A stretch of 64,000 nt of DNA from JAAXKN01 sp036261625 (GCA_036261625.1 DATAKL010000064.1:1-64000); one strand, 5' to 3'. Counted from the first letter of the stretch, positions 46,570 through 56,174 are shown. The notes: a model not told the origin generated them from the sequence alone. A program made the numbers and translations.

Positions 46570-46606
46570 GGCTGTAGGGAAAACAAATATCATTTTCCTT
46601 ACAGCC
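46570..46606 (-). terminator. Bidirectional hairpin between DUF4954 and nmrA-like genes
   Basis: GGCTGTAGGGAAAA pairs with TTTTCCTTACAGCC. On the minus strand TTTCTTTT follows the stem, so it best serves the NmrA-like gene. Confidence 0.65.
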
Positions 46607-46635
46607 CTGTAACATGCGGCATGGTTAAGGCCGCT

Positions 46636-47517
46636 TTATTTGTATTGCTTTACTTTGAACTGTGCAAAGTTAATCCTGTGCAGCCACTCCTTGAAGGTTG
46701 TCAGTTCAACATCATAGTTTGCCTTCAGGGCATCAATATCCACGTCATAACCAACCCTGTTGAACCAGTCTACCATCTGGGCCGATTCCTTGCCCACAAT
46801 GTTTTCAAACTCCTTAAGGCTCAACTTCACATAACTTACCGGCTCACCCAGTTCGCCGCTTAAGATAGAGGCGACTTCGGGATATGTCTTGGAGTCACCC
46901 GCTATTTCTATTTCCTTTCCCATATAGATGTCGGGATTTGAAAAAGCCTGTGCAACAAAGGAGCCTATATCATCAACAGCAATCATCTGAAGCGGAACGT
47001 TTTCATCCATTGCGCTTACCAGCTTGCCCGCGAATATTTCATTCCTCATTCCGATAAAGTTTTCCATGAAAAACACGGGGCGGAATATGGTATAGTGAAG
47101 TTTCTTTTCCCTGATATAATCTTCTATCACTTTCTTGCTTTCAAAGTGCGACAGTCCGGTATTGCGTGTACAGCTTGCAACAGAGTTGTAAATAAAGTGC
47201 TGTACATTGCTGTCCTTAACGGCATCTACAAGAGCTTTGCCCTGATCAACCTCACCCTGGTAGCCGTGTTCCCAGAAATTCTGCACCGCAAAAACTCCGT
47301 AGGCATCCTTAATATGCTGCCTGAATGAAGACGGGTTGTAAAGATCGCCAACAACTACTTCGATCCCTTTTTCCTTCAGCTTTCGTGCAGGTTCGCTATC
47401 CGGAGTGCGTGTAAGCGCCCTGATCTGAAAACCCTCTTTCTGCAGGTGGTTGACAACTGCTCCGCCCTGTTTGCCCGTGGCACCGGTGACAAATATAACC
47501 TTATTCTTTCCAGCCAT
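46636..47517 (-). CDS. NmrA-like NAD(P)-binding protein
   Basis: 293 residues, atypical short-chain dehydrogenase fold. FVTGATGKQGGAVVNHL is the nucleotide-binding glycine motif; RALTRTPDSEPARKLKEKGIEVVVGDLYNPSS and FRPVFFMENFIG are typical of NmrA/HSCARG-type redox sensors or quinone oxidoreductases. The catalytic Tyr-x3-Lys is not evident, so a sensor role is as likely as an enzyme. Divergent from the YbjQ-like gene. GGAGGA before the start. Confidence 0.85.
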   Translation of the reverse strand: MAGKNKVIFVTGATGKQGGAVVNHLQKEGFQIRALTRTPDSEPARKLKEKGIEVVVGDLYNPSSFRQHIKDAYGVFAVQNFWEHGYQGEVDQGKALVDAVKDSNVQHFIYNSVASCTRNTGLSHFESKKVIEDYIREKKLHYTIFRPVFFMENFIGMRNEIFAGKLVSAMDENVPLQMIAVDDIGSFVAQAFSNPDIYMGKEIEIAGDSKTYPEVASILSGELGEPVSYVKLSLKEFENIVGKESAQMVDWFNRVGYDVDIDALKANYDVELTTFKEWLHRINFAQFKVKQYK

Positions 47518-47685
47518 ATTTCATATCCTCCTTTTCATAAAAAAATCTTGTCAAGCCTAACTATACTGTCCGATTTCAAGCTAAATTAATTACATTATAA
47601 AATCAATGTATTTGGAGGGGGCGATTTCCTATTGTCCATAGTTTTAATATATTTCACCAGTAAAACTCAAACAAAAGGAGATGGT

Positions 47686-48021
47686 ATGGATCACAGTTTA
47701 ACTACTACTGCATTTTCAATTGACGGCTACAAGGTGGCAAAGAATCTCGGTATTGTAAGAGGAATAGTGGTAAGAAGCCGGTCTATATTCGGCACCATTG
47801 GCGCAAGTTTTCAGACGATAGTAGGAGGCAACATAACGCTTTTTACAGAGCTTTGCGAGAAAACCCGCTTCGATTCATTTGAACTTATGGTAAAACACGC
47901 CGAAGAGCTGGGTGCCAACGGTGTAATAGGCATCCGCTACGATGCAAACGAGGTTATGTCGGGCGTAACAGAAGTCCTGGCCTACGGCACCGCTGTTGTG
48001 CTCGCAAAAGACGGGCAATAA
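47686..48021 (+). CDS. YbjQ/UPF0145 heavy-metal-binding-like protein
   Basis: 111 residues from the ATG at 47686, preceded by AAAGGAG; a longer reading frame upstream has no ribosome binding site. YKVAKNLGIVRGIVVRSRSI and ELGANGVIGIRYDANEVMSGVTEVLAYGTAVVL match the pentameric YbjQ family of unknown function. No metal-binding cysteines or histidines stand out. Confidence 0.85.
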   Translation: MDHSLTTTAFSIDGYKVAKNLGIVRGIVVRSRSIFGTIGASFQTIVGGNITLFTELCEKTRFDSFELMVKHAEELGANGVIGIRYDANEVMSGVTEVLAYGTAVVLAKDGQ

Positions 48022-48046
48022 ACATTTTGCGAATTTTTTACATCGC

Positions 48047-48190
48047 CGTAGGGGCGAGCGGCGCTCGCCCGGGACGGGAAAAAATTATAACTCACAAATT
48101 GAAATTTCCGAATGTTTATGGGTAAACCACATTGCATGGGTGTATTCGTAATGTCAAACGGATGGGCGAGCGCCGCTCGCCCCTACGATG
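48047..48190. repeat. Paired palindromic element, GGGCGAGCG type
   Basis: GTAGGGGCGAGCGGCGCTCGCCC (48048-48070) and GGGCGAGCGCCGCTCGCCCC-TACGATG (48164-48190) form two palindromes in inverted order about 93 bases apart, between the convergent YbjQ-like gene and the giant ligase gene. Confidence 0.8.
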
Positions 48191-48213
48191 ATGATGAGCT
48201 TTGAATTATTATT

Positions 48214-51200
48214 TTACGTCAGAAACCTTACCAGTCCTCCCCAGCGGCTGTCTACACGGAACATGTGCTTGGAGAAAAATGAGGTCAGGTAAAAATGCGT
48301 TGTTAATACCTGTATTCCCTCGGCCCTCAGACGGTTGCAGAAATCTTCCAACAGCACGCTTCCAATCCCCCTGCCGCGGAATGGCGCCGCAACTACAATG
48401 CCTTCCAGATGCGCTACATTTGAATCGAGTATCTTGTAGCAGATTCCGCCGTTTACACTCTCGTTGCCCTCATTGTCGGTTAAAATAAGGAAGTGATCTT
48501 CCGATGTTATGTTTACCGGGTAGTCATCCAGTATGAACAGGCGGTTCAGATTGCCCACTTCAAAAGGCGACAAGGCCTGACGTACAACGTGCGCAAGGTT
48601 TCTGCGGTCGCTTATCAGCGTCTTTACAATAACACTTTTTTTCTCATCCTCACCAACAGGAATAAGCTCCATCTGAAGACGCTTTGATACGTCCGGGAAA
48701 ACTAGCTTGCTGAATACCTGGCGGTCCTCATATGAAGTAAGTGCATCCTGAAGCTCTGAAAGTTCCACGAGCCTTGTTGCATGCACCTCCGGCTGCTCGA
48801 ACATCACCTGAACAAGACGGCTGAATTTTTCCCTTACCAGTTCATCTGCATTTGCAAAATATGTCTTCTGATAGAACATGTACCTCGTTATTGCAGGAAA
48901 GCGGTTAAGCTGATAAAGCGTATATAATTTTCTTATAAACTGCTCGCGCGCCTCGCTGGTGGACTCGGGGTTCTGGCTGATCCATTCGTTGTATCTTTCA
49001 ATTGCACCTAAAAGCGCCAGGTTCTTATAAGGCTCGTTCTTCCTTTTTTCAATATACCTGTCGATCGATCCCTTAAGGTCAAACTCCTCATAGCGCGCCG
49101 GAGAGTTCATGAGGTCGTTTTTCAGCGCCTCCAGGTACCTAAGAGCTCTTTTTTTGCTGAAGGCTTCAATTGCGGCATCAAACATCCATTCTATCTTAAT
49201 CGCGTCCTTATTCCATGGATAGTTGCCTATCGTCTGAAGATAGAAGTTCTTGATAAAAGGATAAATAATAGAAAGCGTATTGTCGTACGGCTTCCATCCC
49301 GAAAGGGAAAGTATGCGCGAGTTAAGCTTCAGGTCGGCCTCAGGCACCACAACGTTAGTCGGTGTAATTGAGCCCGGGGTGAGAGCGTATCCGCTGTTCT
49401 GCCATGCCTTTAGGAAAGCTATAAATGCTCTGACAAAAAGGGCTTTCCACCTGTACTCGTTTTTAAGCGAATGCTGCGTTGTCCTCACGCTCGAATAATC
49501 CCTGATCTTATCCCAAACCGTAAGGTCGTTCACATAGGCCAGGGAGGCTGCCCCCATAGGGGAGCGGAAGTTTCCGAACTTCGGCATTACGGATGAGGCT
49601 CCGGGATAGCCTGAGATCTTTATCATCCAGTAGATAGTCTCGCGCACGGCTGAACGCGTAATGTCATCTTTAATTAAAAGCATCAGGTCGTAATGCTTGT
49701 CATAAACAGTATTAATGCTGATGCGGTAGAGGAATGAATTGTGAGGCGACAGTATTCTTGAGATCCAGATACCTTCAGGGGGAACCTGCTTTAAGCTGAA
49801 CTTGTCCTCTTCAAATATAAGAAGGAGGGATTCCTTAAGGAATGTGGAGCAGAAGAGCACCTTCTCAATTCTTTTTATTTCCTCAGTGGTGAAATCCTCC
49901 TGGAAGACAACCCTTTCCTCCCAGTTTTCCTCCACGTCTTCAAATGCTGAAAGCTCGAAAGTTGATTCAAACCAGGCTGCAAGCTTGTTAAAAAGTTCCT
50001 GTGCGTATGAAGAAAGCTGCGGCTCCTTCTTGTGAAGAATCCAGCTGACGAGTTCTTCTCTTACGGCGCCGTAGGAGTTTCTGTTGTGGCGCGCAAAGTG
50101 CACAAGGAGTTCAAGAATCCTCTTAAACTGTGTAACTGTAACAACAGATGAATTCCAGTCGAGCGTTGTGCGGTACGACTCAAGTCTCTGCCTCAAGGCC
50201 TCCAGGCGCCCGCGTTCAAAGTCTGCCTGCGAGATCTGCTCTATGCTTTTCTTGTTTATAAAGGGAAGTCCCGATGTAATAAATGCAGGCAGATAGCGGC
50301 TGTAGTCGCGCCACGGCTCATCAAAAAGAAGTATCTTATAGGCATAGCTCCTGACCTCAAAGTCCGGATGCTGTGAAAGCGCCTCCAGGCGGCGTCTTAT
50401 AAGATAAGCTACCCTGTGGCTTTCGGTGTGAAGGGATTTTTCAAGGCTCGTTACAGCATCCAGTGCCGCACTGCCGCGCCCGTAGATGCTGGTAACAATA
50501 ACGTCGTTTAATTCCTTCAGCTTTGCTTCTGAAATTTTGTTGTTGATAGTGGGGAGCTTTCCGCGGTAGAGTCTTCCCAATGAGGAAGAAAGAAAAACCT
50601 GGGGTGAAATTTTTTCATAAGGCGTATCCCATCCGTCCTTGCAGAGCGCGAAGTTGATAAGAGAGATATTGCCCGTCCAGAGCATCGGCTGCCTTATAAA
50701 GGTGCCGAGATCAACTACTTCACCTGTAACCACATATTCAAAGTCGCCCACCTGAACGCGGCCTGTTTTGCTGTTAAGCTTAACGGTAAGCCTGGTGTTG
50801 TTAAGTTTGTTATAAAGCCCGTCGTGCTGACTTTTGATGTCGTATTCCGTAATACCCAAGTCCCTTATAACCCAGCGCGGTATAATAATTTTAAGCGTGT
50901 CGATCTTAAAGTCGACGTTAGGGTATCTGTACATTCTGCCGATCTCACCGGAGAAGCTGTTTTCAATTGCCTTTCTCCTCATGCTTCCCTTGGATGTAAG
51001 TTCGCCTCTCTGCTCTTCAAAGTCGCGGTCAAGTATTGAAAAGTCGACAATGCGTTCATATGGAGCAAGCTCCCTGTTGGCCGAGGCAATAATGGGGCGG
51101 AAGTAGTCTGTCTGTTTCTTTTTTGAAAGGGCCTTCTGAAGTATTGCGTCGTTCGTATCGGGGACAATTAAGAGTGTGTTGTATGCCATGCCGTCGCCGC

Positions 51201-52794
51201 AGAGGAAAGTTCTCTTAAAGCCCGGTATGTTATCGAACATTTTTTCAATGGGGCGGGGGGCAATTGTCTGTCCCTTAATGTTCTTATAGATATCCTTTAT
51301 GCGGTCTACAATATGGTAGTGCCCGTTCTTATCCGTTTTAAACAGGTCGCCTGTAGGCATCCAGCCGTCATTTTTTTCCTTAACGTCGTCATCAAGGTAA
51401 GTTGCAACGTAGTGTCCCGAGATTTCCAGTTCGCCCTTGGAGTTAAGTCTCATCTGAATGCCCGGAAGCGGTATGCCCACGGAATTCTTAACGTACTCTC
51501 CCGGAGGCGTCATGCATATTCCGCCTGTAGCTTCCGTCATACCGAAGCCCGAGCAGAGCTCTACATCATGCTCGTGGAAGAACTGGAAGACCTTGGGATC
51601 CAGGTATCCCGCTGCCGAAAGCCCCCAGCGGAGGTATTTCCCTGTGAGCTCCCGGAAAAGGCTTCTGTCCACGGTTTTAGATGCCTGATGGAGGAACTTG
51701 TCTCTTATCTGCACCAGTCTAAGAGGAATGCTTATGATGCCGGTCGGGTTAACCTTCTGCATCATGCTGAGCAGCGTTTCAATTGAAGGGTTGCCGGCAA
51801 AGACGTAAGTGCCTCCCCAGAATATCATTCCCATCATTTCCAGGTACCGCCCGAAAGTGTGGTAAAGGGGGAGATAGCAAAGCAGGAGTTCTTTTTCACC
51901 CACCTCAGGCAGGGCTGCAGCTCGCGCAAAGCGCTTTGTAATAAGGTTGTACATTGTAAAGACTACGCCCTTTGCCTGACCGGTGCTGCCGGAGGTAAAA
52001 AGGACGGTTGCAGGATCATCAAGCGAGAGTTTTTTCCGTCCGGAAAGGACCATGTCAATTCTTGCCGGATCGAACTCCGAGATCAGCTTTTCCATTATGT
52101 AGACCTCAGGCAGGGGGTCTATTCTGTCGTAGCCTATATATACGATCTTAAATGGGCGGTCCAGCTTTTCGCGCACTCTTAAGAGCAGATTAAGCCTCGT
52201 CTCGGAATCTGTAACGGCAATGTTTATATTGGTTCTGCTGAATATATCGGCAACAGTTTCTGAACTGAAATGTATGTTTAAGGGGGTGTCAAAAATATCA
52301 TAAAGCAGGCATGCCAGGTCGCAGCTTGCGCTTTCAATAGTGTTTTCAGAGAATATTGCAACCCTGGGGCTTTCCTCAGCAGCTTCATAGAGAACAGAAG
52401 CGATCTGGCGCGCTCTTTTAGATACCCACCTGTAGCTGAATTCAGTAAGCTTGTTGTCCTCGGTAACAGTAAAAAGGATCCTTTCCGGGTGGGACTGAAT
52501 TCTCTGGTCAAAAAGCGTCTTCAGGCTGTAGTTTGACAGCCTTATGGCCTCAAATGCCGTATCGGCCCATCTGTAGCGGGCCTTCATTTCATCCAGGCTT
52601 CTTAAGAATACAGAGTGGCGCGTCAGGTCGAGGTACTCATGCCAGAATGCCTCATCAACCTTGGTTTTATCCTCTGAGGAAATGATTTCCTCTGCCAGAC
52701 TGAGGACCCTGCAGGCAGAGTTTTTATCCGGTTCCTGCCTTTGTTTCCAGTTCTCCAGTTCAAGACGCAGGTCTTTAATTGTTTCTCTATTCAT
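48214..52794 (-). CDS. Giant AMP-forming acyl ligase with C-terminal GNAT domain
   Basis: 1526 residues from the ATG chosen at 52794 (upstream in-frame residues are basic junk-like). Residues about 85-640 are an ANL adenylation domain of the long-chain acyl-CoA ligase type: TVLFTSGSTGQAKGVVF (about 263-279), GFGMTEATGG, PTGDLFKTDKNGHYHIVDRIKDIYKNIKGQ, and a C-terminal lysine region KGSMRRKAIE. Residues about 640-1370 match no family I recognise; one stretch near 1133 (SGYALTPGSITPTNVVVPE) vaguely recalls a kinase-like catalytic loop. Residues about 1370-1526 are a GNAT acetyltransferase with EGIVVAAPFRGRGIGSVLLEDF. Cytoplasmic; no signal. Function unknown; chain of activation followed by acyl transfer is plausible. 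Confidence 0.8.
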   Translation of the reverse strand: MNRETIKDLRLELENWKQRQEPDKNSACRVLSLAEEIISSEDKTKVDEAFWHEYLDLTRHSVFLRSLDEMKARYRWADTAFEAIRLSNYSLKTLFDQRIQSHPERILFTVTEDNKLTEFSYRWVSKRARQIASVLYEAAEESPRVAIFSENTIESASCDLACLLYDIFDTPLNIHFSSETVADIFSRTNINIAVTDSETRLNLLLRVREKLDRPFKIVYIGYDRIDPLPEVYIMEKLISEFDPARIDMVLSGRKKLSLDDPATVLFTSGSTGQAKGVVFTMYNLITKRFARAAALPEVGEKELLLCYLPLYHTFGRYLEMMGMIFWGGTYVFAGNPSIETLLSMMQKVNPTGIISIPLRLVQIRDKFLHQASKTVDRSLFRELTGKYLRWGLSAAGYLDPKVFQFFHEHDVELCSGFGMTEATGGICMTPPGEYVKNSVGIPLPGIQMRLNSKGELEISGHYVATYLDDDVKEKNDGWMPTGDLFKTDKNGHYHIVDRIKDIYKNIKGQTIAPRPIEKMFDNIPGFKRTFLCGDGMAYNTLLIVPDTNDAILQKALSKKKQTDYFRPIIASANRELAPYERIVDFSILDRDFEEQRGELTSKGSMRRKAIENSFSGEIGRMYRYPNVDFKIDTLKIIIPRWVIRDLGITEYDIKSQHDGLYNKLNNTRLTVKLNSKTGRVQVGDFEYVVTGEVVDLGTFIRQPMLWTGNISLINFALCKDGWDTPYEKISPQVFLSSSLGRLYRGKLPTINNKISEAKLKELNDVIVTSIYGRGSAALDAVTSLEKSLHTESHRVAYLIRRRLEALSQHPDFEVRSYAYKILLFDEPWRDYSRYLPAFITSGLPFINKKSIEQISQADFERGRLEALRQRLESYRTTLDWNSSVVTVTQFKRILELLVHFARHNRNSYGAVREELVSWILHKKEPQLSSYAQELFNKLAAWFESTFELSAFEDVEENWEERVVFQEDFTTEEIKRIEKVLFCSTFLKESLLLIFEEDKFSLKQVPPEGIWISRILSPHNSFLYRISINTVYDKHYDLMLLIKDDITRSAVRETIYWMIKISGYPGASSVMPKFGNFRSPMGAASLAYVNDLTVWDKIRDYSSVRTTQHSLKNEYRWKALFVRAFIAFLKAWQNSGYALTPGSITPTNVVVPEADLKLNSRILSLSGWKPYDNTLSIIYPFIKNFYLQTIGNYPWNKDAIKIEWMFDAAIEAFSKKRALRYLEALKNDLMNSPARYEEFDLKGSIDRYIEKRKNEPYKNLALLGAIERYNEWISQNPESTSEAREQFIRKLYTLYQLNRFPAITRYMFYQKTYFANADELVREKFSRLVQVMFEQPEVHATRLVELSELQDALTSYEDRQVFSKLVFPDVSKRLQMELIPVGEDEKKSVIVKTLISDRRNLAHVVRQALSPFEVGNLNRLFILDDYPVNITSEDHFLILTDNEGNESVNGGICYKILDSNVAHLEGIVVAAPFRGRGIGSVLLEDFCNRLRAEGIQVLTTHFYLTSFFSKHMFRVDSRWGGLVRFLT

Positions 52795-52967
52795 AAATTT
52801 CCATTTTATTTTACGCCGTCTCCTCTTATCTTTGCATTTACGAAAATATGCAATAATCAAAAATAAATAATTCAGACGTTAAATTAAGGGAAAAACTTTC
52901 TTCCCCATCCCTCTTTAAGAGCTGTTTTCCCTTTATTTTATTTTTCCTTTAACTATTTTCCTTTTCT

Positions 52968-54107
52968 ATGGACAAGACCAAAAAACGTTTTGCCTTTATT
53001 GATCTTTATAGGGGCTGGGCTCTTTTATTCATGTTTGAAACCCACATCTTTAATGCCATGCTGATGCCTGAGTTAAGGATGACGGGGTGGTTTAAGCATC
53101 TGACATTTATTAACGGGCTTGTTGCGCCCTCATTCCTGTTTATTTCGGGCTTTGCCTTTACAATTGCAAGCCAGAGAAAGCTGGAGGCCTTCAGGCAGTA
53201 CAAGTTCGACTTCTGGCGTCAGATGGGAAGAATTGTCCTGATATGGCTGGTGGGCTATTCGCTCAGGCTTCCGTACTTGTCGCTGCAGAAGATGCTTCAC
53301 AAGGCAACGCCGCAGGAGCTTGCACCATTCTTAAGCGTTGACGTTCTTCAGTGCATAGCATTCGGACTGCTGTTGATGTTTGTGCTGAGACTGTTCATAA
53401 AAAGCGATACCGTTTTTAATGTTGTCCTTATAGTAATAACGCTTGTTTCCTTTATTTTTGCCCCTCTGGTCTACAAGATAGATTTTACGCAGTATATGCC
53501 TGTTGCCCTGGCAAATTATTTCAACGAGCAGCACGGGTCATTATTTCCGCTTTTCCCCTGGCTGGGCTTCATGCTTTCGGGTTCAGTAATAGGCTATTAT
53601 TATATGCTTTTCAAGAACCGGAATGATGAGGCGCGTTTCCTGAAGCTTTCTTTAAGGTGGAGCATAGCTGCCATTCTTGTGGGAGCCTTTGTATTGTGGT
53701 TTCCGCTTGATGCCTTGGATTACATCAGTAAAGTTACACCGAACCAGTTTTTCTTTATACTGAGACTTGGATTGGTTATGCTTCTGCTTGTATCGTTAAG
53801 GTACTATGAATTATGGAGAGGTACAGAAAAGTCGTTTGTAATGGATGTAGGGCGCGAGTCGCTTTTAGTATACTGGCTGCACCTGCAGGTAATCTACAGG
53901 AAGCTCTGGCAGGATACGACGCTTTATTCGATAGTAGGGGAGCGCTTTAATTTCCTTGAATGCATACTGGCCTCAATTGCGCTTGCCGCCGTAATGGTGC
54001 TGGCCGCAATAGTATGGGGAAGAATAAAAAAACGTTACAAATTATTCTCGCAGATTGCCGCCGCAGGGACCGTTACAGTTGTGGTAATTGTGTTTTTATT
54101 AAAATAA
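52968..54107 (+). CDS. Multi-pass membrane acyltransferase, DUF1624/HGSNAT-like
   Basis: 379 residues with about ten hydrophobic helices. The start IDLYRGWALLFMFETHIFNAM and the loop FISGFAFTIASQRK match the catalytic region of heparan-alpha-glucosaminide acetyltransferase-like proteins (DUF1624), which move acetyl groups across a membrane using an essential His, here in FETHIF. Final helices include YWLHLQVIYRKLW. Divergent from the giant ligase gene with 173 bases between starts, so shared regulation is possible. Confidence 0.75.
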   Translation: MDKTKKRFAFIDLYRGWALLFMFETHIFNAMLMPELRMTGWFKHLTFINGLVAPSFLFISGFAFTIASQRKLEAFRQYKFDFWRQMGRIVLIWLVGYSLRLPYLSLQKMLHKATPQELAPFLSVDVLQCIAFGLLLMFVLRLFIKSDTVFNVVLIVITLVSFIFAPLVYKIDFTQYMPVALANYFNEQHGSLFPLFPWLGFMLSGSVIGYYYMLFKNRNDEARFLKLSLRWSIAAILVGAFVLWFPLDALDYISKVTPNQFFFILRLGLVMLLLVSLRYYELWRGTEKSFVMDVGRESLLVYWLHLQVIYRKLWQDTTLYSIVGERFNFLECILASIALAAVMVLAAIVWGRIKKRYKLFSQIAAAGTVTVVVIVFLLK

Positions 54108-54131
54108 AACATGCCTGTATACCCGCAGCAC

Positions 54132-55580
54132 CTATTTTGCTGCGGCAAGGTTATAATTTATTTCCAGACGGTCGCGCCCTTCGGGCGAATTGTTGATTTC
54201 AAATAACACATCTTTTATCAGACACAGGCCTTCATTGCCCTCTTTGCAGTAGTAAACCACCATCTCGGAATAAAGCTTGTCTGTTCCGTTAAGGCCTGCT
54301 AAATCTATTTTCATCTTTGGAGAAGTTATGTTCTTCTCGAGATTTATTTTCCCGTCTTTTGAAAATATTCTTATCTTGCTCGGTGCTTCATGGTTTAACC
54401 CGTAATTATTCTGGAATGAAAGATTAAGATTGATTGCCTTTAGCTTTGATAAATTAACTCCGCTTAAGACTTCCTTATCCCCGTGAAAGTCCTTTTCATT
54501 AAATGCAAAAGCCTTCCTTAATTTTTCTATTCCCTTAAGCTGAAGCGTTGATACCTCGCCCGATGACATGTCAATTACCCTTATCAAATTATTGTCTGTA
54601 TCGGCAACGTAGAGTTTTCCCTTTGCATAGGAAATGCCGCCGGGTTCATTAAACATGGCTTTTGTTAAACTGCCGTCATCCATTCCTTCAGTCCCGGTAC
54701 CGGCGTATGTGCGGCTGGTATGTTCAAGGGGGTCTACAACTTTTATTTTGTTGTTATATGTATCAGCCAGGTAAAGCTTCCCGTTGTGGTATACTATGCC
54801 GAGCGGGTGCTGAAGCCTGGCGCGCCTGGAGTCCCCGTCAATGTCACCGAACTCAAAGAGCCCTTTACCAATTATGGTTGATACTTTTCCGTTAACGGGA
54901 TTAAAGTCTGCGCTTCTTACTGCGCTGACCTCGCTGTCGGCAAAGTAAAGTTTTTTGCCGTCGGTTGTAACTCCGCTGGGCTGTGAAAGGAGAGCCGACT
55001 TGAGTGCCCCGTCAAGAATATTTTCCTGTCCGGTGCCTGCATGGATGCGGATTGTGTTGTCGGACAGGTTAAGAGCCCACAACTGATGCTGCCCGGCCAT
55101 TGCGATGTAAAGTACGTTATCATTAATCGTAAGGTCCCACGGCGAGTTGAGCCCCGTGCGGCGTGCTTCCCCGTGGGGATTTCTTTCATATACCTGACGA
55201 CCCAGGCCGGCAATTGTTGTAACGGTTCCTGTTTTCATCTCAGCCTTGCGGATAAGGTGGTTTTCCGTATCTGCTATATAAAGCACGTCGCCCATGAGGG
55301 CAAGTCCCTGCGGATGGAAGAAGGATGCCTCTTCAAACTTTCCGTCTTTCTGTCCTTCCTTTCCGGAGCCGATAATAGAGAGGATATTCCCCTCAAGATC
55401 TGAAACAATAACTCTGTTGTGGTTTGAGTCGGTAATAAAAAGCCTTCCTGAGGCCTCATCGGCTAATACCTTGCCGGGGAAGCTTAGGAGCGACTCTGGC
55501 TTTTTATCTTTCTCAAGACTGAGTTTAATGGGAGTTTTGTTTATGGAAGAGCTGTTAAGCTTTATAATATTACTGATCAC
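54132..55580 (-). CDS. NHL-repeat protein, downstream half of a split NHLRC2-like gene
   Basis: 482 residues from a GTG. Six-bladed NHL propeller: repeating units such as GRLFITDSNHNRVIVSDLEGNILSIIG, LYIADTENHLIRKAEMKTGTVTTIAG, LYLADTYNNKIKVVD, LYVADTDNNLIRVIDMSSGEVSTL, followed by a beta-sandwich tail. It is in the same reading frame as the thioredoxin gene upstream, with only a TAA and four sense codons (AGT CTC GAC AGC) between them. In bacterial and animal NHLRC2 proteins the two domains are one chain. No good ribosome binding site precedes the GTG. Confidence 0.8.
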   Translation of the reverse strand: MISNIIKLNSSSINKTPIKLSLEKDKKPESLLSFPGKVLADEASGRLFITDSNHNRVIVSDLEGNILSIIGSGKEGQKDGKFEEASFFHPQGLALMGDVLYIADTENHLIRKAEMKTGTVTTIAGLGRQVYERNPHGEARRTGLNSPWDLTINDNVLYIAMAGQHQLWALNLSDNTIRIHAGTGQENILDGALKSALLSQPSGVTTDGKKLYFADSEVSAVRSADFNPVNGKVSTIIGKGLFEFGDIDGDSRRARLQHPLGIVYHNGKLYLADTYNNKIKVVDPLEHTSRTYAGTGTEGMDDGSLTKAMFNEPGGISYAKGKLYVADTDNNLIRVIDMSSGEVSTLQLKGIEKLRKAFAFNEKDFHGDKEVLSGVNLSKLKAINLNLSFQNNYGLNHEAPSKIRIFSKDGKINLEKNITSPKMKIDLAGLNGTDKLYSEMVVYYCKEGNEGLCLIKDVLFEINNSPEGRDRLEINYNLAAAK

Positions 55581-55592
55581 GCTGTCGAGACT

Positions 55593-55595
55593 TTA
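55593..55595 (-). other. In-frame TAA separating thioredoxin and NHL domains
   Basis: Minus strand reads GAG GGA GTC TAT TAA AGT CTC GAC AGC GTG ATC. The frame is uninterrupted except for this codon. A single base change from a sense codon (for example GAA or CAA) would explain it. Either a recent nonsense mutation, a sequencing error, readthrough, or stable splitting into two proteins. Confidence 0.85.
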
Positions 55596-56096
55596 ATAGA
55601 CTCCCTCGCCCGAGTGATGCCCCACAACATCGCCCCTGGGGTCGATAAGTACAACCGTAGGCCACGCGTTTGCGCCGTAGCTGGTCCAGATCTTAAAATC
55701 CTTGTCGTTTACAACCGGGTGTTCAATGTCGTAGCGGAGAATTGCCTGACGTATATTGCCTGTTTCCTGTTCGGAAAGGAATTTAGCCGAGTGGACGCCA
55801 ATAACGGCAAGTTCACCGGGGTATTTGGCTTCAAGCTTTTTAAGGTCGGGTATAATGTGCATGCAGTTAATGCAGCAGAATGTCCAGAAGTCCAGGAGCA
55901 CAACTTTTCCCCTCAGATCTGAGAGTTTAATGGGGTGATCCACGTTAAGCCAGTCCAGTCCATCCGGAAATTCAGGGGCATCGCCGTTGGTATACCTGTT
56001 AGCCATAGCGTAATTTCCTTTAATATCTTTGTCTGCGCAGCCGGTAAAGCTGAATATAAGCAGAACAATGAATGCCGTTAAAGACCTCATTTTCAT
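55593..56096 (-). CDS. TlpA-like thioredoxin lipoprotein, upstream half of a split gene
   Basis: 167 residues. Lipoprotein signal MKMRSLTAFIVLLIFSFTGC (lipobox Cys20). Thioredoxin fold with LLDFWTFCCINCMHIIPDLKKLE; the redox pair is Cys75-Ile-Asn-Cys78. IGVHSAKF and the final HHSGEGVY are typical of the first domain of NHLRC2-like proteins, where GEGVY leads into the propeller; here translation stops right after it. Probably a periplasmic thiol oxidoreductase. Confidence 0.85.
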   Translation of the reverse strand: MKMRSLTAFIVLLIFSFTGCADKDIKGNYAMANRYTNGDAPEFPDGLDWLNVDHPIKLSDLRGKVVLLDFWTFCCINCMHIIPDLKKLEAKYPGELAVIGVHSAKFLSEQETGNIRQAILRYDIEHPVVNDKDFKIWTSYGANAWPTVVLIDPRGDVVGHHSGEGVY

Positions 56097-56174
56097 GTCT
56101 TTCTTTTTCTGCCTGATTTATAATTCAACAAGCACCGGGGGGATTTAGTTTCGGAAGGGTAGGAGGTCTGGCAG

